DNA of 64,000 nt from Daucus carota subsp. sativus (GCF_001625215.2 NC_030384.2:37420390-37484389), one strand, 5' to 3'; numbered from the stretch's first letter, positions 14,501 to 26,534 are shown. The notes: generated from the sequence alone by a model not told the origin. Numbers and translations are program-made.

Positions 14501-16250
14501 CGCACTTGAATTGCAGTAACGGCGACTAGAAGAATTCAATTGAAGCGCGTATGATAAAGATTAGGGTTTCTCTCTTCTTTTTCTTTTTATTTTTTAATTT
14601 CAAAGTCGTCGGCTTTGTTGTGGTGTTTGATTTTTCGTTGGTTAAGTTAGTGATAAGCTAGGGAAAGATTTACATGAGTAAACAATGACATTGTAAATTC
14701 TATCTGTTGCGGAAAACTATTGTATGCGGATACTATGTAGGTTGTGATGAGGAGTTTTATTCATTTACTCTCGGGTAAGTCTAGTGTTGTGTAGTCTTAG
14801 TATTTTCCTACCAGTGTCTTAGAACAAAGTATTGAAGTTATATACTAATATTAAAAAATAGCAATCAAGAGGCAGAACTAAGGTGATGTTTGTCTTAACT
14901 AGATTTCTTTCGGTAGCTAAATATGTCGGAATTTGTTTGCCGGAACTTCTCTTTGAACTCTGTGCTAACTTTAATGTCAAATTATGTAGCTAAAAGTTTT
15001 ATATAAGGTAGTTTTCTGATTATCTAATTTAATCGCAGGAGGAGATCAATGAGGGAGATACTCTGTTGGGATCTCTGGGGATTCATAGGATCTTATATGT
15101 CCATAAAACACTGGTTTTTTACTATGTATTATGTTTCAATAAGTTTGTGCAGTAGCACAGGGACTCGATTATTATGTTAAGTTCAAAGTCATATTCTATT
15201 TTTAAATTTTAAGGTGCTGGTATTATAGATTTGGAATTGCTGGATAAGGATATTTCTTGTCATTTGCAGTTTGTTTATCTTATGATTGGATTTTATTAGA
15301 GTAATAAACAATGGTGAAGATTTTATTAGTCTTATTGATTCACTCGCTCTATTGATGGAGTTTCTTCAGACTCCAGCTATTCTCTCCTTCTGCTGGCAAA
15401 CAATAACAGCGACTCAATAAACCAATCTTTGAGTCTCGGAACAAATTACCAATTGGATACTTAAGATTCATCTGTGGTTCAAACAGCAGTGATTTAGGAG
15501 TAAGCAACTCCTGTTACTGCAACTCCAAGTGAGCGTCATTTAGGAGTAAGCAAAACAGAGGAGGGGAAACCTTATCATATGGAAAGTCGTGCGGCTACTT
15601 CTCAAGAGAACCAACCTGTTACTGAACTACAGTTCAAGTCATCGTCGAAGCAGATGTTTCATGCAAGCAACCTGGGGCTTTTCCAAGACTATCCCGAAAT
15701 GCAGGAAGACATATTCACTTTTGACAAGGTTATAGTTATAAATTTAGCTTCCCGTTCGTTGCGCTAATACAAAAGAGGTGCTAAATCTGGCACTCATATG
15801 TGCCCAGAAAACTTGGTCTAAAGCTAAAACATGAAGTAATCATATTGTGTGATATAAAGAGTTTATGCCATTATATCTGGAATAGGTGAAATGTTCTGAA
15901 TTGTGTGGAGCACATTATGCAATTTTAAAAAAAGGGAGGGTGGCTGGGTCTAATGAATCTCGGGGAATGGAACAAAGTTATAGTGATCTTTTAAATTTAA
16001 CTACTAGTACACACTTAATCAAAAACTAATTATTTTAAAAGTCTGTTATATTATTCAATCTTATTAGTTATAAAAGTCTGCTAAATTATCATTCAATTAA
16101 ATTTATTAGTTTCTTGTCTAACCAAAGGGTTTCCCTTTGGTTAGATTTTCTTTTGTAGTTTTATTGATACTTCTACTTTATTTTATTTTTTCTTTAATTT
16201 TGAGAGATCATCTCTTTTGTTTTGTTTTTAGTAGACTTACTATCTTGTTT
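14500..16250 (+). other. Unassigned transcript-like stretch with an open exon at about 15508-15766
   Basis: GATTAGGGTTTCTCTC at about 14568-14583 is typical of plant 5' leaders. A frame open from just after a stop near 15505 to 15766 reads ATPVTATPSERHLGVSK, then MESRAATSQENQPV, then FHASNLGLFQDYPEMQEDI. A 16-nt piece (ATTTAGGAGTAAGCAA) is repeated directly just upstream and breaks the frame there. Composition is protein-like, but I recognise no family. It may be one exon of a gene or a captured fragment. Confidence 0.3.
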
Positions 16251-16254
16251 GCAT

Positions 16255-16257
<3 letters not shown>

Positions 16258-16293
<36 letters not shown>
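16258..16293. repeat. (TA)n microsatellite
   Basis: About eighteen TA units lie immediately upstream of the poly-A-ended repeat at 16355-16564. Confidence 0.9.
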
Positions 16294-16296
<3 letters not shown>

Positions 16297-16354
16297 TCTC
16301 TTGTATATTGATTTATGTTTTGTTTGATTTATTTTTCGTTTGATTTATTTTTCT

Positions 16355-16564
16355 CAGGTTATGTCGGAAGCGAGCAGTTCGTGCCTTCTTCTACGGGTTT
16401 TCTTTTCTCATTCATTTAAGCTTTATTGTCTAAGCGTCCGGAGTTATGCTTGCATGACTTTCGGTTAGATGATAAACTTTCTTGAAAGAAAGAATTCCCG
16501 GATGCGGTTTATTGTATCTCGATACAATTCATCTACGTATATGTAGACCTTACAAAAAAAAAAA
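16355..16564 (+). mobile_element. Poly-A-ended repeat, probably the 3' tail of a non-LTR element (copy 1)
   Basis: This stretch shares ordered blocks with 25975-26158: TTTATTGTCTAA, TCTTGCATG or GCTTGCATG, CGGTTAGAT, and TTTTCTTGAA or TTTCTTGAA. Both copies end in an A-run of about ten. A shared tail ending in poly-A is the mark of a LINE or SINE 3' end. No ORF remains. Confidence 0.5.
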
Positions 16565-17405
16565 CTAGGGAAAGATTTTGAAATGGAAAAAAGAGGGTCT
16601 TGCGTGGCTTTTTTTTGTGTTTTTTAGCGATTTAAATCGATGAAAATGTGATGATTCTCTGCCCTCGAGTTGGTGATGGATTTCACGAATCAGAAATAGA
16701 GTGACCGAGATTTCAAATACAGGAAAGTGTCTTTTCCTTCTGTTTTCTTTTCTTCTCAACCCTCGTCCCCAATACTCTTTCTTTACTCCATTAATAATAC
16801 TGATGTACTATACAGTTTTGTATATTTGTCATGTTCCATTTGTTTTGTCCATTGATCTTCCCTCATATGAGCAGAGCAGAGTAGCTACAACATGGTAACA
16901 GGAGTATAGGGGCCCTGTTTGCATGAGGGTTTGAGCTGACAGAAAAAAGAGATGGGCATGAAAGAGAATTGGGAGGAATACGGCAACAGTATCATAACGT
17001 ATCATGTTTTCAAGATAAGCTTCACAAGCCCCTGTTCAATTTATCTATATCTATATATTCTTAATGAGCGCAATGCCCATTTAGATAATTACCCACGGGT
17101 TACCCATGTTTTACCCGATTCATTATATAATTCACCTATCTTGCATTACCCGTTTAGATTAAAAAACCCGATGTATAACCGACTCCACGAGCTCATTCTG
17201 TTTGCTTTCCTTATTCACGGGATTTGATTGCTTATTTATTCTGCTGTCCTGTAATTTTGGCATTCATATATTTCAACATGGAAAGTGCATGTAATCAAGG
17301 ATGCGTATTGTTATTTTTCAAAATTCAAACTGATTCTCTTTGCGTGCTATGTAAGAGTCTTTTTGTGGGTTGGTGGAAAGATTTTGTCCAAGAGTTTCAC
17401 CAGCC

Positions 17406-20400
17406 ATGGATTCACTTTCGCAGCAGCCAGTTAATAATTGTTCAAGCTCAGGTTTGTACCCAAGAGGCATCTCTTCCGACAGTATTTACCAATGTTGTAC
17501 TTTGCTCTGTGTGTGTGAGGATCGTCTATTGTGTTTGATGTGCAGGTCGTAAAAGAAATAAAGAAAATCAAGCAGAGGGTTCACTTGCTGGTACTGGTCA
17601 AACTATAGCCTTGCTTTTAAAATAAGTCGTGTCTGTTTATAGTAGGATCACCATGTGTTTGTGTTTATAATTCACCGTTGCATGATGTTGCAGGTAACCG
17701 TCAACAAGGGTCTGGTAGTGCTCTCGATTTATTTTTGCAGAGACACACTGAAAACATTAAGAAATCCAGAACTGCTGGGAATTCGTCATCCTTCGACAAT
17801 ATCACCTCAGGAAGAAATGGTATTGATGCACACTCATTACAATTTCTTGCTTATTGGTTTTTGATGGCTTACAATGTGTCCAACAACTGTCATTTTTTAT
17901 TGTCCCAGCCACGAATCGTGTTGCTCTATTGACAGTTGATCAAAATGAATCCAATCGATATATGTCGGATTTTCTTCCTAACATACAATTTAAACTTGAT
18001 ACAATTTACATTCTGTTTCTTTTTGCATCGTGTGCTCATTTCATCATGACTTGGAGCAAGGCCGTTGTGTGCATAATCAGTAAGAGTTGCAGCAAGGCCG
18101 TTATAACCCCGTTATCTTTTTGTTGCAGCAAACAAACGTTCTCCTTTGTGCAATGTTGATCTGAATTCTGCTCCTGGCTTTGTGTTGGATTCTGCCGTCA
18201 CGGGTAGTTACCAAATAACCTCTGTTTGAGTCCATTTTAATTGTCCATTTTAATAATCATTATTTCCCGTGGTAGAATTTGAATCTGATGATTAACTTTT
18301 GAATCAGGTGTCAGGCGTAGAGGTCGTGGACCAAGCATTGAGATATTGTTTAAGCATTCCAAGAGTTTGAGCGCCTCAGGTTTTTTATCCATATACCTTA
18401 ATTTATTTAAACATGTGTGATTTCAAGGGCAGTCACACACAAGTCAACACATCTGATGCTTTCCACAAGCAAATGCCACATTCTCTCCAAGTGATTTGTG
18501 TAATAGTACGCTGACCAGCGTTGGGCATCACGCATCACGAGATCCCAATAGTGCCACGGGTATGAAAAAATTCTAACACCGTCTCGCATTGAGACTTGAA
18601 TGCTCCTGTGTGTTTCGGTATTTTATTTTTACACCGACAATTCCGAGACAATGACTCTGGATCTTTCCTTTTCTGTAGCAGCTTCCAGGCGTTCTCCGTT
18701 GTGCAGTGTCGATCAGAATGCAGATTCTCGCTTTGTGTTGGATTCTACCGTTACAGGTACATAGCATTTAAGCTCTTTTTAAATCCATTTTAAATGTCCG
18801 CCTTTATACCACAGATTATGTAAATTTTTAATTTGTTGTTGAGCGTGCTAAGAGAACACTCTGCTGATGAAATTTCGAATCAGGTGTCAAGCATCGAGGT
18901 TGTGGACCAAGCATTGAAACATTATTTAAACATTCTAAGAAATTAAGCACCTCAAGTTATTCATCCTGAAAAACTACCTTTTATTAAACACGTGTAACTT
19001 CAAAGGCAATCGTACACAAGTTTACACAATCATGCTTTATACCACCTTGATATCTTGCTGAGTTATTTTGGGTGGTTATTAGTTCTGGTACTACCTTGAT
19101 ATCTTGCTCAGTCAGGGTTTTTTGAGAGAATTAAGTGCGGTTGAGGAATGTTATTTTGCTGGTAATTGAGTTCAGGACCTGTAAGTATTGTTGTACCTTG
19201 GCTTCCCATTTTTTTATTCTCAATCATTTAAGCTGGCCAAGTGCGATTAGGATAGTAGTTCAGTGGTTATATAATGGTTGCTTGCTTTGGTTTTTCTGGG
19301 ACTTATGTTGTGTGGGTCATTGGTATTGCTCAGAAGTGATCAGTGCATGGTCAGAGTTTTGGGTGGGTTGCATGGTAGATTCAATTATTTGGAATGGTTG
19401 GGGAGGGTGCAATTGTCTCTGGCCGGAAGTTTTTGGTTTTGTTTGGCTTGCTTTTTATTTTTTTATCCGTTGGAGGACATACATATTTATTTTCTATAAT
19501 TAGTTGATCGTTTTGCATCTTTGAGTTTGTTCTTAGAGGTTTTGTTTTCCAGAGAGGAGTCCTCTCTTTGTATTTTTCTCTCTATGTTATAAAATTTATA
19601 GAAGGTGCCGCCATCATTTACCGAAAAAAAAAAGTATGTGTTTGATTACTTTTGTAGAAATTAATATTGTATGTGGCGTTATTCTGTATTTTCTTATCAT
19701 CCATGTCGGGATTCAAGAATTTAATCTCTGATTCCTTGATTTTACAGGTCTTGGTATGAATTCTAATCTCAATTCTTGCGGTGAACAACAAAATGAATTA
19801 GAATGCTATCTCCGTCCTTAAACGAAGATATTATTGCATCTTGACTTTCTTGGAAGGTTTGTCATTTTGATCCTACAATCTTGCATCTCATCTCTTTTGC
19901 ATTAAAAATGTACATTAACATGTAGCAGACTTATTCAAACATTAACGATAATAGACTTCTTCAAACTTTATTGGTAGTGACCAGAATTGTCTAAGGTGTA
20001 TAGGTGCTCTACGATTGGTTGCTTCTGTTGCCAGTGCATAAGCAAAATAATCTGTCTAGCAAACTTGAGGTGATTGCTGTTATAGAAATGTTCCACTATC
20101 GCCTCTTATTTCACAAAAAATGGTTATTTCTTCTTCTAGGTCATCTCTTGAATCACTTTTAGAGTTCTTCTAGCTTATATTTTACGGTTTCTTCTTGCAG
20201 AAATCGGATCGAACTTTGTCACCCTGGCTGCGATGTATGGTGGTAGCCAGAATCATAAAAGAATGCACACAAAAGTGGTGGTATTCCAAGAGTTAAAAGC
20301 TATTTTATGTTAAAGTTTTAACATTACTTCACAATTGTTTGCTGCCTATTGGTTTAAAATCTAATGTTTGATAATCTCAGTATATAGTATAATATTGATA

Positions 20401-22633
20401 TCTGTAGATTTATATTATGCATGTGTGGTTCTTTCAAGGTTAGTTTTCACTTAATTTTTGATATCATAAAAGTTTAGTTCAATTATCATTTTTTGATTTA
20501 CCAGTGATTGCTTGCACAATCAGATTACAATGGATTTAACAGCCGCTTGATTTTCACTTGATATTGTATTTTCAGGTTAGCAGTATGTTATCCGTGAATG
20601 CTTTTCTGTTAACATATGAACTAATCAAGCCTAATTGCAGCTTTCTCATGTTGATTTACAGTTATGAGGATAATAATTTTATGAAGAAACTGTTTTTTTG
20701 TCTAAAATGAGGCTGCCTCTGATGGTATCTATTGTATAATACTACACGCAGTACAATAAAAAGTTGGCCGGATAACATTTTATGTGTCACTGAATGTTAC
20801 ATATTTAAATCTCAAGCCTCGCATCAAAGAGCTTACTGATATCATAAATGCACATCATATATTATTTTACTAATAATTTGAAATTCATACAATCTATGAT
20901 CATGATTGTATTTTTTTATAAACATACATCATTAATATAATATTGCATATTGCAGAGAGTGTTAGGACTTAGGATATAGATTTATGTACATATCTCTGCA
21001 TTCTGATATATACTTTTTGTTTCTTCCCTTATCCCTACAGGAAGAAGTCCTCTTGGCAAACTTGATACCAATGTGTCTCATAAGGACAATAGTAATGTTG
21101 TGGACAATGTCATGGTAGACAGGAATTATACATAACCAAAATTACACTTGAGGAGGTATTCCTTTATGACAATCTGATATGGTTTTTAACTAACTGAATA
21201 TTCACCATTTATCTGTTGTGTTTTAATTTCTTACTAGCAGGTCATCTACCTAGATCTACTGGTACAGCTCTGGATAATTTTCTGAGCAATAGGGCAGAAA
21301 GGATTCAAACGAAAAAAACTGATAATCAAAATCAGGATGCCCAATCAATATCTTCAAACAATTGCGGTATGGTATGTATTTATATTTACTTTATTTTGTG
21401 TTTTTATTCAATTTATTTAATTAAGTTGCTGTTAGTTAAGTAATTGGAGGCTTCAATTAAGTTAAGTTTGTGTGTGTGTGTAAATTGATTGTTACTGCCT
21501 GCTGGATACTATTTGTGTGCGTAAATTTATTTGCTGGCTCTTTGTTGAATTCTGCTGTCAAAGGTACAAATCTATTTAGAGTGTTCTTATCGTGTGTTTC
21601 GTTATTTGATTACATTTTCTATTCATTTAGCCATTTCATGATATCAAATTTACACTAGACAAGGTGGGATCAAAATTACACTTAATAACTAATTTTTAAT
21701 TGTTTCTTTAATTTTTTGGAGCAAATTTAAAGCCAAAGCCAAATGAGAGCGAAAAATGGAGAGGCGAATGAAGGAATGACCGGTTTAGGTTTTTATTCAG
21801 AACTTGGTGCTGATTTACGATTTTTATCTATTTTCACTGTTTTCAAAATTATACAGTATTGCGGATATATTATATTAGAGATGCTCTGATGCTTATGCTT
21901 CTTATCGTGCATCTCCAATATTTTATCTGACATATTTATATAATTTGGTGGGGATTTTAGATAGAAGCCGTGCCTTTATGTTTTGCCTCTTCAAATTGTT
22001 TTATTAAATTATGAAGTAGGTATTATCTTTCCGAACCACACTCACAATGTGCTGGCAAAATGTAGAAGTCCCGTGTTCAAAATTTATCACAGTGTGTTTA
22101 GTTATTACAATTGTTAATCTCATTTTATTATCTAGGAAATCACAGTTTGACAATTACAGTTGTTCCTCTCATCTTATTCTCAATTTATTACAGTAGTTCG
22201 GTAATTGCTTGATTTCCCAACAGGTGTACCGCGTAGAGGACGTGGACCAAGCATCCAAACTTTATTTAAACAAATAAGTTCATCTAGCAATTCAGGTTAT
22301 TCACAGAACACAGACTTTTGAATGTCCTGTTATTATTTTTTTTTCCCCGTCAAAGTATTAGAAAAACACATGTATGTAGCTCATGTACACATGTTCTATG
22401 CTCTGATGTTTTTAAACAGCAAACCCTACATGCTCTCCAAGCGAATTGTGTGAAAGTACAATATCGAGTTCTGGAAACTGTACGTCAAGTGATTCTAAAA
22501 GCAACACAGGTATGTACAAATATCATATTCACGTTGTGGAGAAGCAAACCTTAACCGTGGTGATTTGTCTTCAGGTGTAAAGCGTAGAGGTCGTGGTCCA
22601 AGCACCGAAACATTGTTTAAGAAACTTAGATGA
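17406..22633 (+). CDS. Unrecognised multi-exon gene made of repeated phase-1 exons
   Basis: I do not recognise the family. Exons inferred from splice sites and frame: A 17406-17451, B 17546-17590, C 17694-17819, D 18129-18203, E 18308-18379, F 18679-18756, G 18884-18955, H 19748-19780 (weak), I 21041-21091 (donor uncertain), J 21241-21366, K 22224-22295, L 22420-22509, M 22575-22633. They join without a stop into about 314 aa, starting MDSLSQQPVNNCSSSG and ending TLFKKLR. Every internal exon is phase 1-1. Three exon types recur. E, G, K and M carry VxRRGRGPSIETLFK. D, F and I carry RSPLxxxDxN, and D and F also share FVLDS. C and J are both 126 nt and carry SALDLFL/TALDNFL. The protein is basic, Ser-rich and without membrane segments. 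It may be the N-terminal exon array of a Helitron gene or a captured host gene. Confidence 0.6.
18129..18955 (+). repeat. Direct duplication of an exon pair (D-E and F-G) with introns
   Basis: Exon D with E and exon F with G are copies about 550-575 bp apart. Shared DNA includes TTTGTGTTGGATTCT in D and F and GGACCAAGCATTGA in E and G, and GAATCAGGTGTCA spans the acceptor in both. The introns between them also look related. A decayed third D-type copy ends at 21563 before GTACAAAT. Confidence 0.75.
19050..19632 (+). mobile_element. Probable 5'-truncated non-LTR element in an intron
   Basis: Sequence ending TTTACCG followed by about ten A (to 19632) resembles the tail of a plant LINE, with the 3' UTR-like text CTCTCTTTGTATTTTTCTC before it. 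A 122-codon open frame at 19135-19503 is rich in Trp and Leu and matches no domain I can name. The stretch lies between exons G and H. Two copies of TACCTTGATATCTTGCT (about 19043 and 19093) sit near its left side. Confidence 0.4.
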
Positions 22634-25500
22634 TTTAATCAATATAATCTTGAGAAAAGTGAAGAAATATAACTCTCGGATCAAGTGAGTATAGCTTGGA
22701 ATGTGAAGAAGTGAGTATCCTGATGCTACTACGATTAAGGGAATCCACTTTTACAAAATAATGAATAAAATGATGGTTAATGCAATGTAACAGCTAACAC
22801 AATAAATTTGGAAATGAACAAAATTATCAGCCAACAAAATTAATAGGCAACATACAATGTCATTCATAACTTAAAAAGGAACGAGAACAAAGAATCTAGG
22901 AGCAAGATGCAAACTCTCTTGAAGACGTGAGGCAAGAACTGTAAGTTTACACAATTCTGATATGGTTCATGTGCTCATACCAGTTTTCAAACATTGACTT
23001 AGTGAGGCATAAAAATTAACCTTTCTGTGTTTGTGAATGTAATGGTTGTGCACTTATGATAGGGTGACATGACCAGATGGAAATTCAGCAAACTATGTAC
23101 TCTAACTAGGCATGTGTTATTTATAAGAAGACACTTTTTATCTTTTCATTTATCAGTCAAATATCAGTTGGTGTAGAATATACCAGTTTGTTGTAATTCA
23201 TGCTCTGAGAAAGGATTGCTAAATGTTTTAGATGATGGGGAACAATTTAAATAAAGAAGAGTTGGCAGCTTTAGATACTATTGGTGCAGGAAAACTATTT
23301 CATCATGGCAAGAATCGAGACATTCCAGGTGCAGCAGAGACCTTCCGCTATTAAGCAGGGGGCAGCAGATAAAATACATGGAGATACACTGAAGATTAAA
23401 ACTTGGTGCTGATTTACGGTTTTGCAACGGGAGGGAAATGATTGGGACAACGTGTAAAAAGAATAGTGTAGAGTGTGAGATCCTTTTTTTCATATGACAT
23501 GCATGGCTTTATTTTTATATATGATGATTAATGTAAAACTGAGCCTGACAACTTTTAATACTGTCATCTACTTACTGGAGTAGATTACATTACATAGACT
23601 GTCTTTTTTTGAGACCACTTGACTCGGTTGTCGACTGAGATATATGTTTTCATATTATAACCTGTTACTCAGCCATGTGATTGGATTTGAGAGTTCGACG
23701 TGTTTATGAGATGGGCTCGGAAGATAGTTTCATTCTATTGCCTGCTATGCGGTGCAGAATTGCTAGATAAAAAGCTTTCAGATGGTGTTTGCTGTAAAGT
23801 TTCAAGTGGATCACCTTCTACAAATGAGCAGCGTGCAGTCTTAGCACTGGTTTTGGAGATATTTGGGCTGCAACAGTTATACTTGCTGTCTGTTGGTGTT
23901 TCTCTTCCTCTGCATCATGCAAGTGATGAATAAATGTGATTGTGTTTTTTATATGACTAATCTGGCATTCAAAATTTTTAATAATTTTTAATTTGAGACA
24001 TAGGAGCCGTGCACCGATTTATTAGGTAGGCTATATGTTTGAGCAGCTCTGAGTTTCCAAAGCAATAGCAATTCTTGGATCTATAATAACAAATGTTGCC
24101 GCGTTTCTTTAACAACTAAGAGTTGGAGTATGATAAGTGCAAATTTCAGGATTTTCTACATTTGCAGCCATCCAGGAATTCTGTAATATCTAATAGGTCA
24201 CAAGAGAAATGTGTGAGAGTTGAGACAACAGCCAGCAAGAAAAGAAGTAAACCTCTGTCCTGATTTATATAAGGTTTCAGGCTTACATCTCCAACTTCAC
24301 GCTCTGATCATCTCCTGGTGTTATCAATTTCTTCTCGGGGAAAGTCCTAACATCTCTGGAAACACTCTCACGTTCCTGGGAAGTATTTATCTCTCAAGTC
24401 CTATCTGAACCAGCAGTTTTTTCATGTGCATCGACCAAATCTTGAGATTCTCTGCTTGAAAGAGCAGCAAGCAAAATTTCCCCATCTGACATTAACCGAG
24501 ACATTAACTAAATGAGATACACCTCCTCAGGATTTTAACTTTAAAACAGAAGTGACCATGCTGGCATATGTGTTTAGAAATTAAATATTACTCATATTTA
24601 TATTTCACCAGCAAGATATCATCAACTATCTACCTGCCCAGTCATGTACAGCAACAAATTGAACAAAATAAATCAACTGGCCTGATTCATGCTAATAATA
24701 TTAAAACTTTTTTATTAAACATAACATCAATTATAATAAGACTAATTGGATTAAATACTGTAATCAATTATTTAGTGTTGGTAAGTTTGGATTTTTATAT
24801 TGTATCCCAAATTAATTTTTTAATGATGCAGTACCTCTAAATATACATAATATGTTAAACAAAGATTAAATATCTAATGTTAATATTGGTTTAATTTATT
24901 TTTCCAACCTCATAAAAGAGATTATAATTTTTATTTTAAATAATATACTCTCTTAAGTTAATATTTTTATAAGTAAATGTATTAGTATTATTCTTATTTA
25001 TTTTATTCCAGATTTTTACTTACTTTGAGCTTTAATTTAATTATAGAAATCAAAAATTATATGAAAATCAAGAATTATAAGATAATACTGTTAAATTTTA
25101 AGAAATAACCGTTAGAATCAAACATAGAATTTTACTTATCATATTTAACAAAATTCTTAAAATGAAATTCCAGATTGCCTTACAATTAAATTTAAAATTT
25201 TCTGTAGATATAACCTAACATTTGATAAGAGGGAATCTAAATTTTTTTAAAAATGCTATAATATATAAAAATTAATAAATTAATAAGTATAACTCAAATA
25301 CAAATATTACTTTCACTGTGTTTTATTAGCATAAATCTCAATTGTTAACGCCTTAACGGTGAATAAATATATCCCAAATAATCAATTTTTTATTGATGCA
25401 TTACCTGTAAATATACATAATATACATAATATGCTAAATAAAGATTAAAAATCTAATATTAATAATAGTTTAATTCATTTTACGACCTCATATAATGAAA
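22634..25500. other. Non-coding remainder of the putative Helitron
   Basis: No gene is recognised. A 77-codon ORF at 23700-23933 (LLCGAELLDKKLSDGVCCKV) may be a captured exon but matches nothing I know. AACTTGGTGCTGATTTACG at about 23400 repeats a piece at about 21804. The right third is very AT-rich and includes the diverged direct repeat at 24800-24930 and 25370-25495. Confidence 0.5.
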
Positions 25501-25662
25501 ATTTAAACAATTTACCCGCACGCGAAGCGTGGGCATAATTCCCTAGTTACAATAACTTTTGTAACAGGATTTACATGTTATGTTATGTTCTCTCGTTTAG
25601 ATTTCATTGCCCCTCTACGTTTTGACTTTGTTGTTTAGATTCTTTTCCGTTTTAATTAGGAA

Positions 25663-25841
25663 GGCGTTAATTGTGCCTTAATTGAGGGCGTTAATTGTGC
25701 CTCTTAATTAAGAGCGTAAATTGTGCCTCCTAATTGAGGACGTTAATTGTGCCTTAACTGAAGGCTTTAATTGTGTCTTAATTAAGGGCATTAATATTTT
25801 ATTAATTGTGCCTTAATTGAGAGTTTAATTGTCTCAATTAT
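25663..25841. repeat. Minisatellite of about seven 24-27 bp units
   Basis: Units follow the pattern GGGCGTTAATTGTGCC then TTAATTGA or TTAATTAA, with single-base changes and one expanded unit containing TATTTTATTAA. The repeat starts about 115 bp after the Helitron end. Confidence 0.85.
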
Positions 25842-25974
25842 AAGTTATCATGATTGTGGGAATATTTTGATCAGCACTTGCAATATACATGTGTTTTTAA
25901 TAATAATTATATATTGAATATATATTATCTACTACGTATATCGACTTATATTCTTCTTGTTTTTTTTGTTTTAT

Positions 25975-26158
25975 TTTCAGGATTCTCGGAAGAAAACTGG
26001 TTTCTTTTCGGACATTAAAGTTTTATTGTCTAAATTTCCCCGGTCATCTTGCATGTCCGACGGTTAGATAATAAGTTTTCTTGAATGAAAAAATTATCAC
26101 GGTGAATTGCCGATCCATATTCATTGAGATTTATTCTCATTTTCAAAAAAAAAAACAG
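25975..26158 (+). mobile_element. Poly-A-ended repeat, probable non-LTR tail (copy 2)
   Basis: Related to 16355-16564 through TTTTATTGTCTAA, TCTTGCATG, CGGTTAGAT and TTTTCTTGAATG, and ends in ten A. It lies just after the minisatellite, which may be part of the same element. Confidence 0.5.
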
Positions 26159-26290
26159 ATTTACACAAAACCGCTAATTTAATTTGTTTCAACCAGCTAA
26201 TCAAAACATTTGATTCAATCAGTTAACCGTTGATTTCCGAACAACGTCCTTATTATCTCGGCTAGCAAACCTGTGGTAGCACACATTCAA

Positions 26291-26361
26291 TGGGCCCAAG
26301 CCCATATATCAGAGGCCCAACAAAAAAGTCCAGGTATTAAACACTCCTCCTTGAAACCCTA
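26291..26361 (+). promoter_or_regulatory. Second promoter with site II elements and telo-box
   Basis: TGGGCCCA at 26291-26298, AGCCCA at 26299-26304 and GGCCCA at 26314-26319 are site II cores, and AAACCCTA at 26354-26361 is a telo-box. This combination usually marks housekeeping genes (ribosomal proteins, mitochondrial components, snoRNA hosts). The pyrimidine-rich text after it (26380-26420) looks like a 5' leader on the plus strand. Confidence 0.6.
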
Positions 26362-26534
26362 TTATCCTTCGCTTTACGTCCCCTTCAACTATTTCTGCAG
26401 CTCTCCTTCCCCCAAGTCGCTCTGTAAATAACCCACCTCAAAATTCTATCCCTCAGCTCACACGCGTATATATCTGAGTTTATATACATGTTATTTATTT
26501 GATTTTAGAAGATTATTTGAATCTGAAGTGCCCA

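Larger units (their letters stand above)
17044..25546 (+). mobile_element. Probable Helitron (3' end strong, 5' end tentative)
   Basis: The right end has the standard plant Helitron terminus: a GC-rich hairpin (CCCGCACGCGAAGCGTGGG, 25515-25533), then CATAATTCC and CTAG (25543-25546), followed by a host T. The proposed left end is TCTATATCTATATATTC at 17044, after a host A; TC starts followed by TAT-rich text are usual, but this choice is uncertain. No Rep/helicase ORF is visible, so the element would be non-autonomous. It would contain the repeated-exon gene at 17406-22633. A diverged direct repeat of about 130 bp (24800-24930 and 25370-25495) just inside the right end suggests an earlier terminus or internal duplication. 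Confidence 0.5.

Noticed and set aside
19135-19503. 122-codon ORF in an intron of the repeated-exon gene
   Set aside because: Trp- and Leu-rich translation with no domain, directly before a poly-A tail; best explained as non-LTR element sequence.
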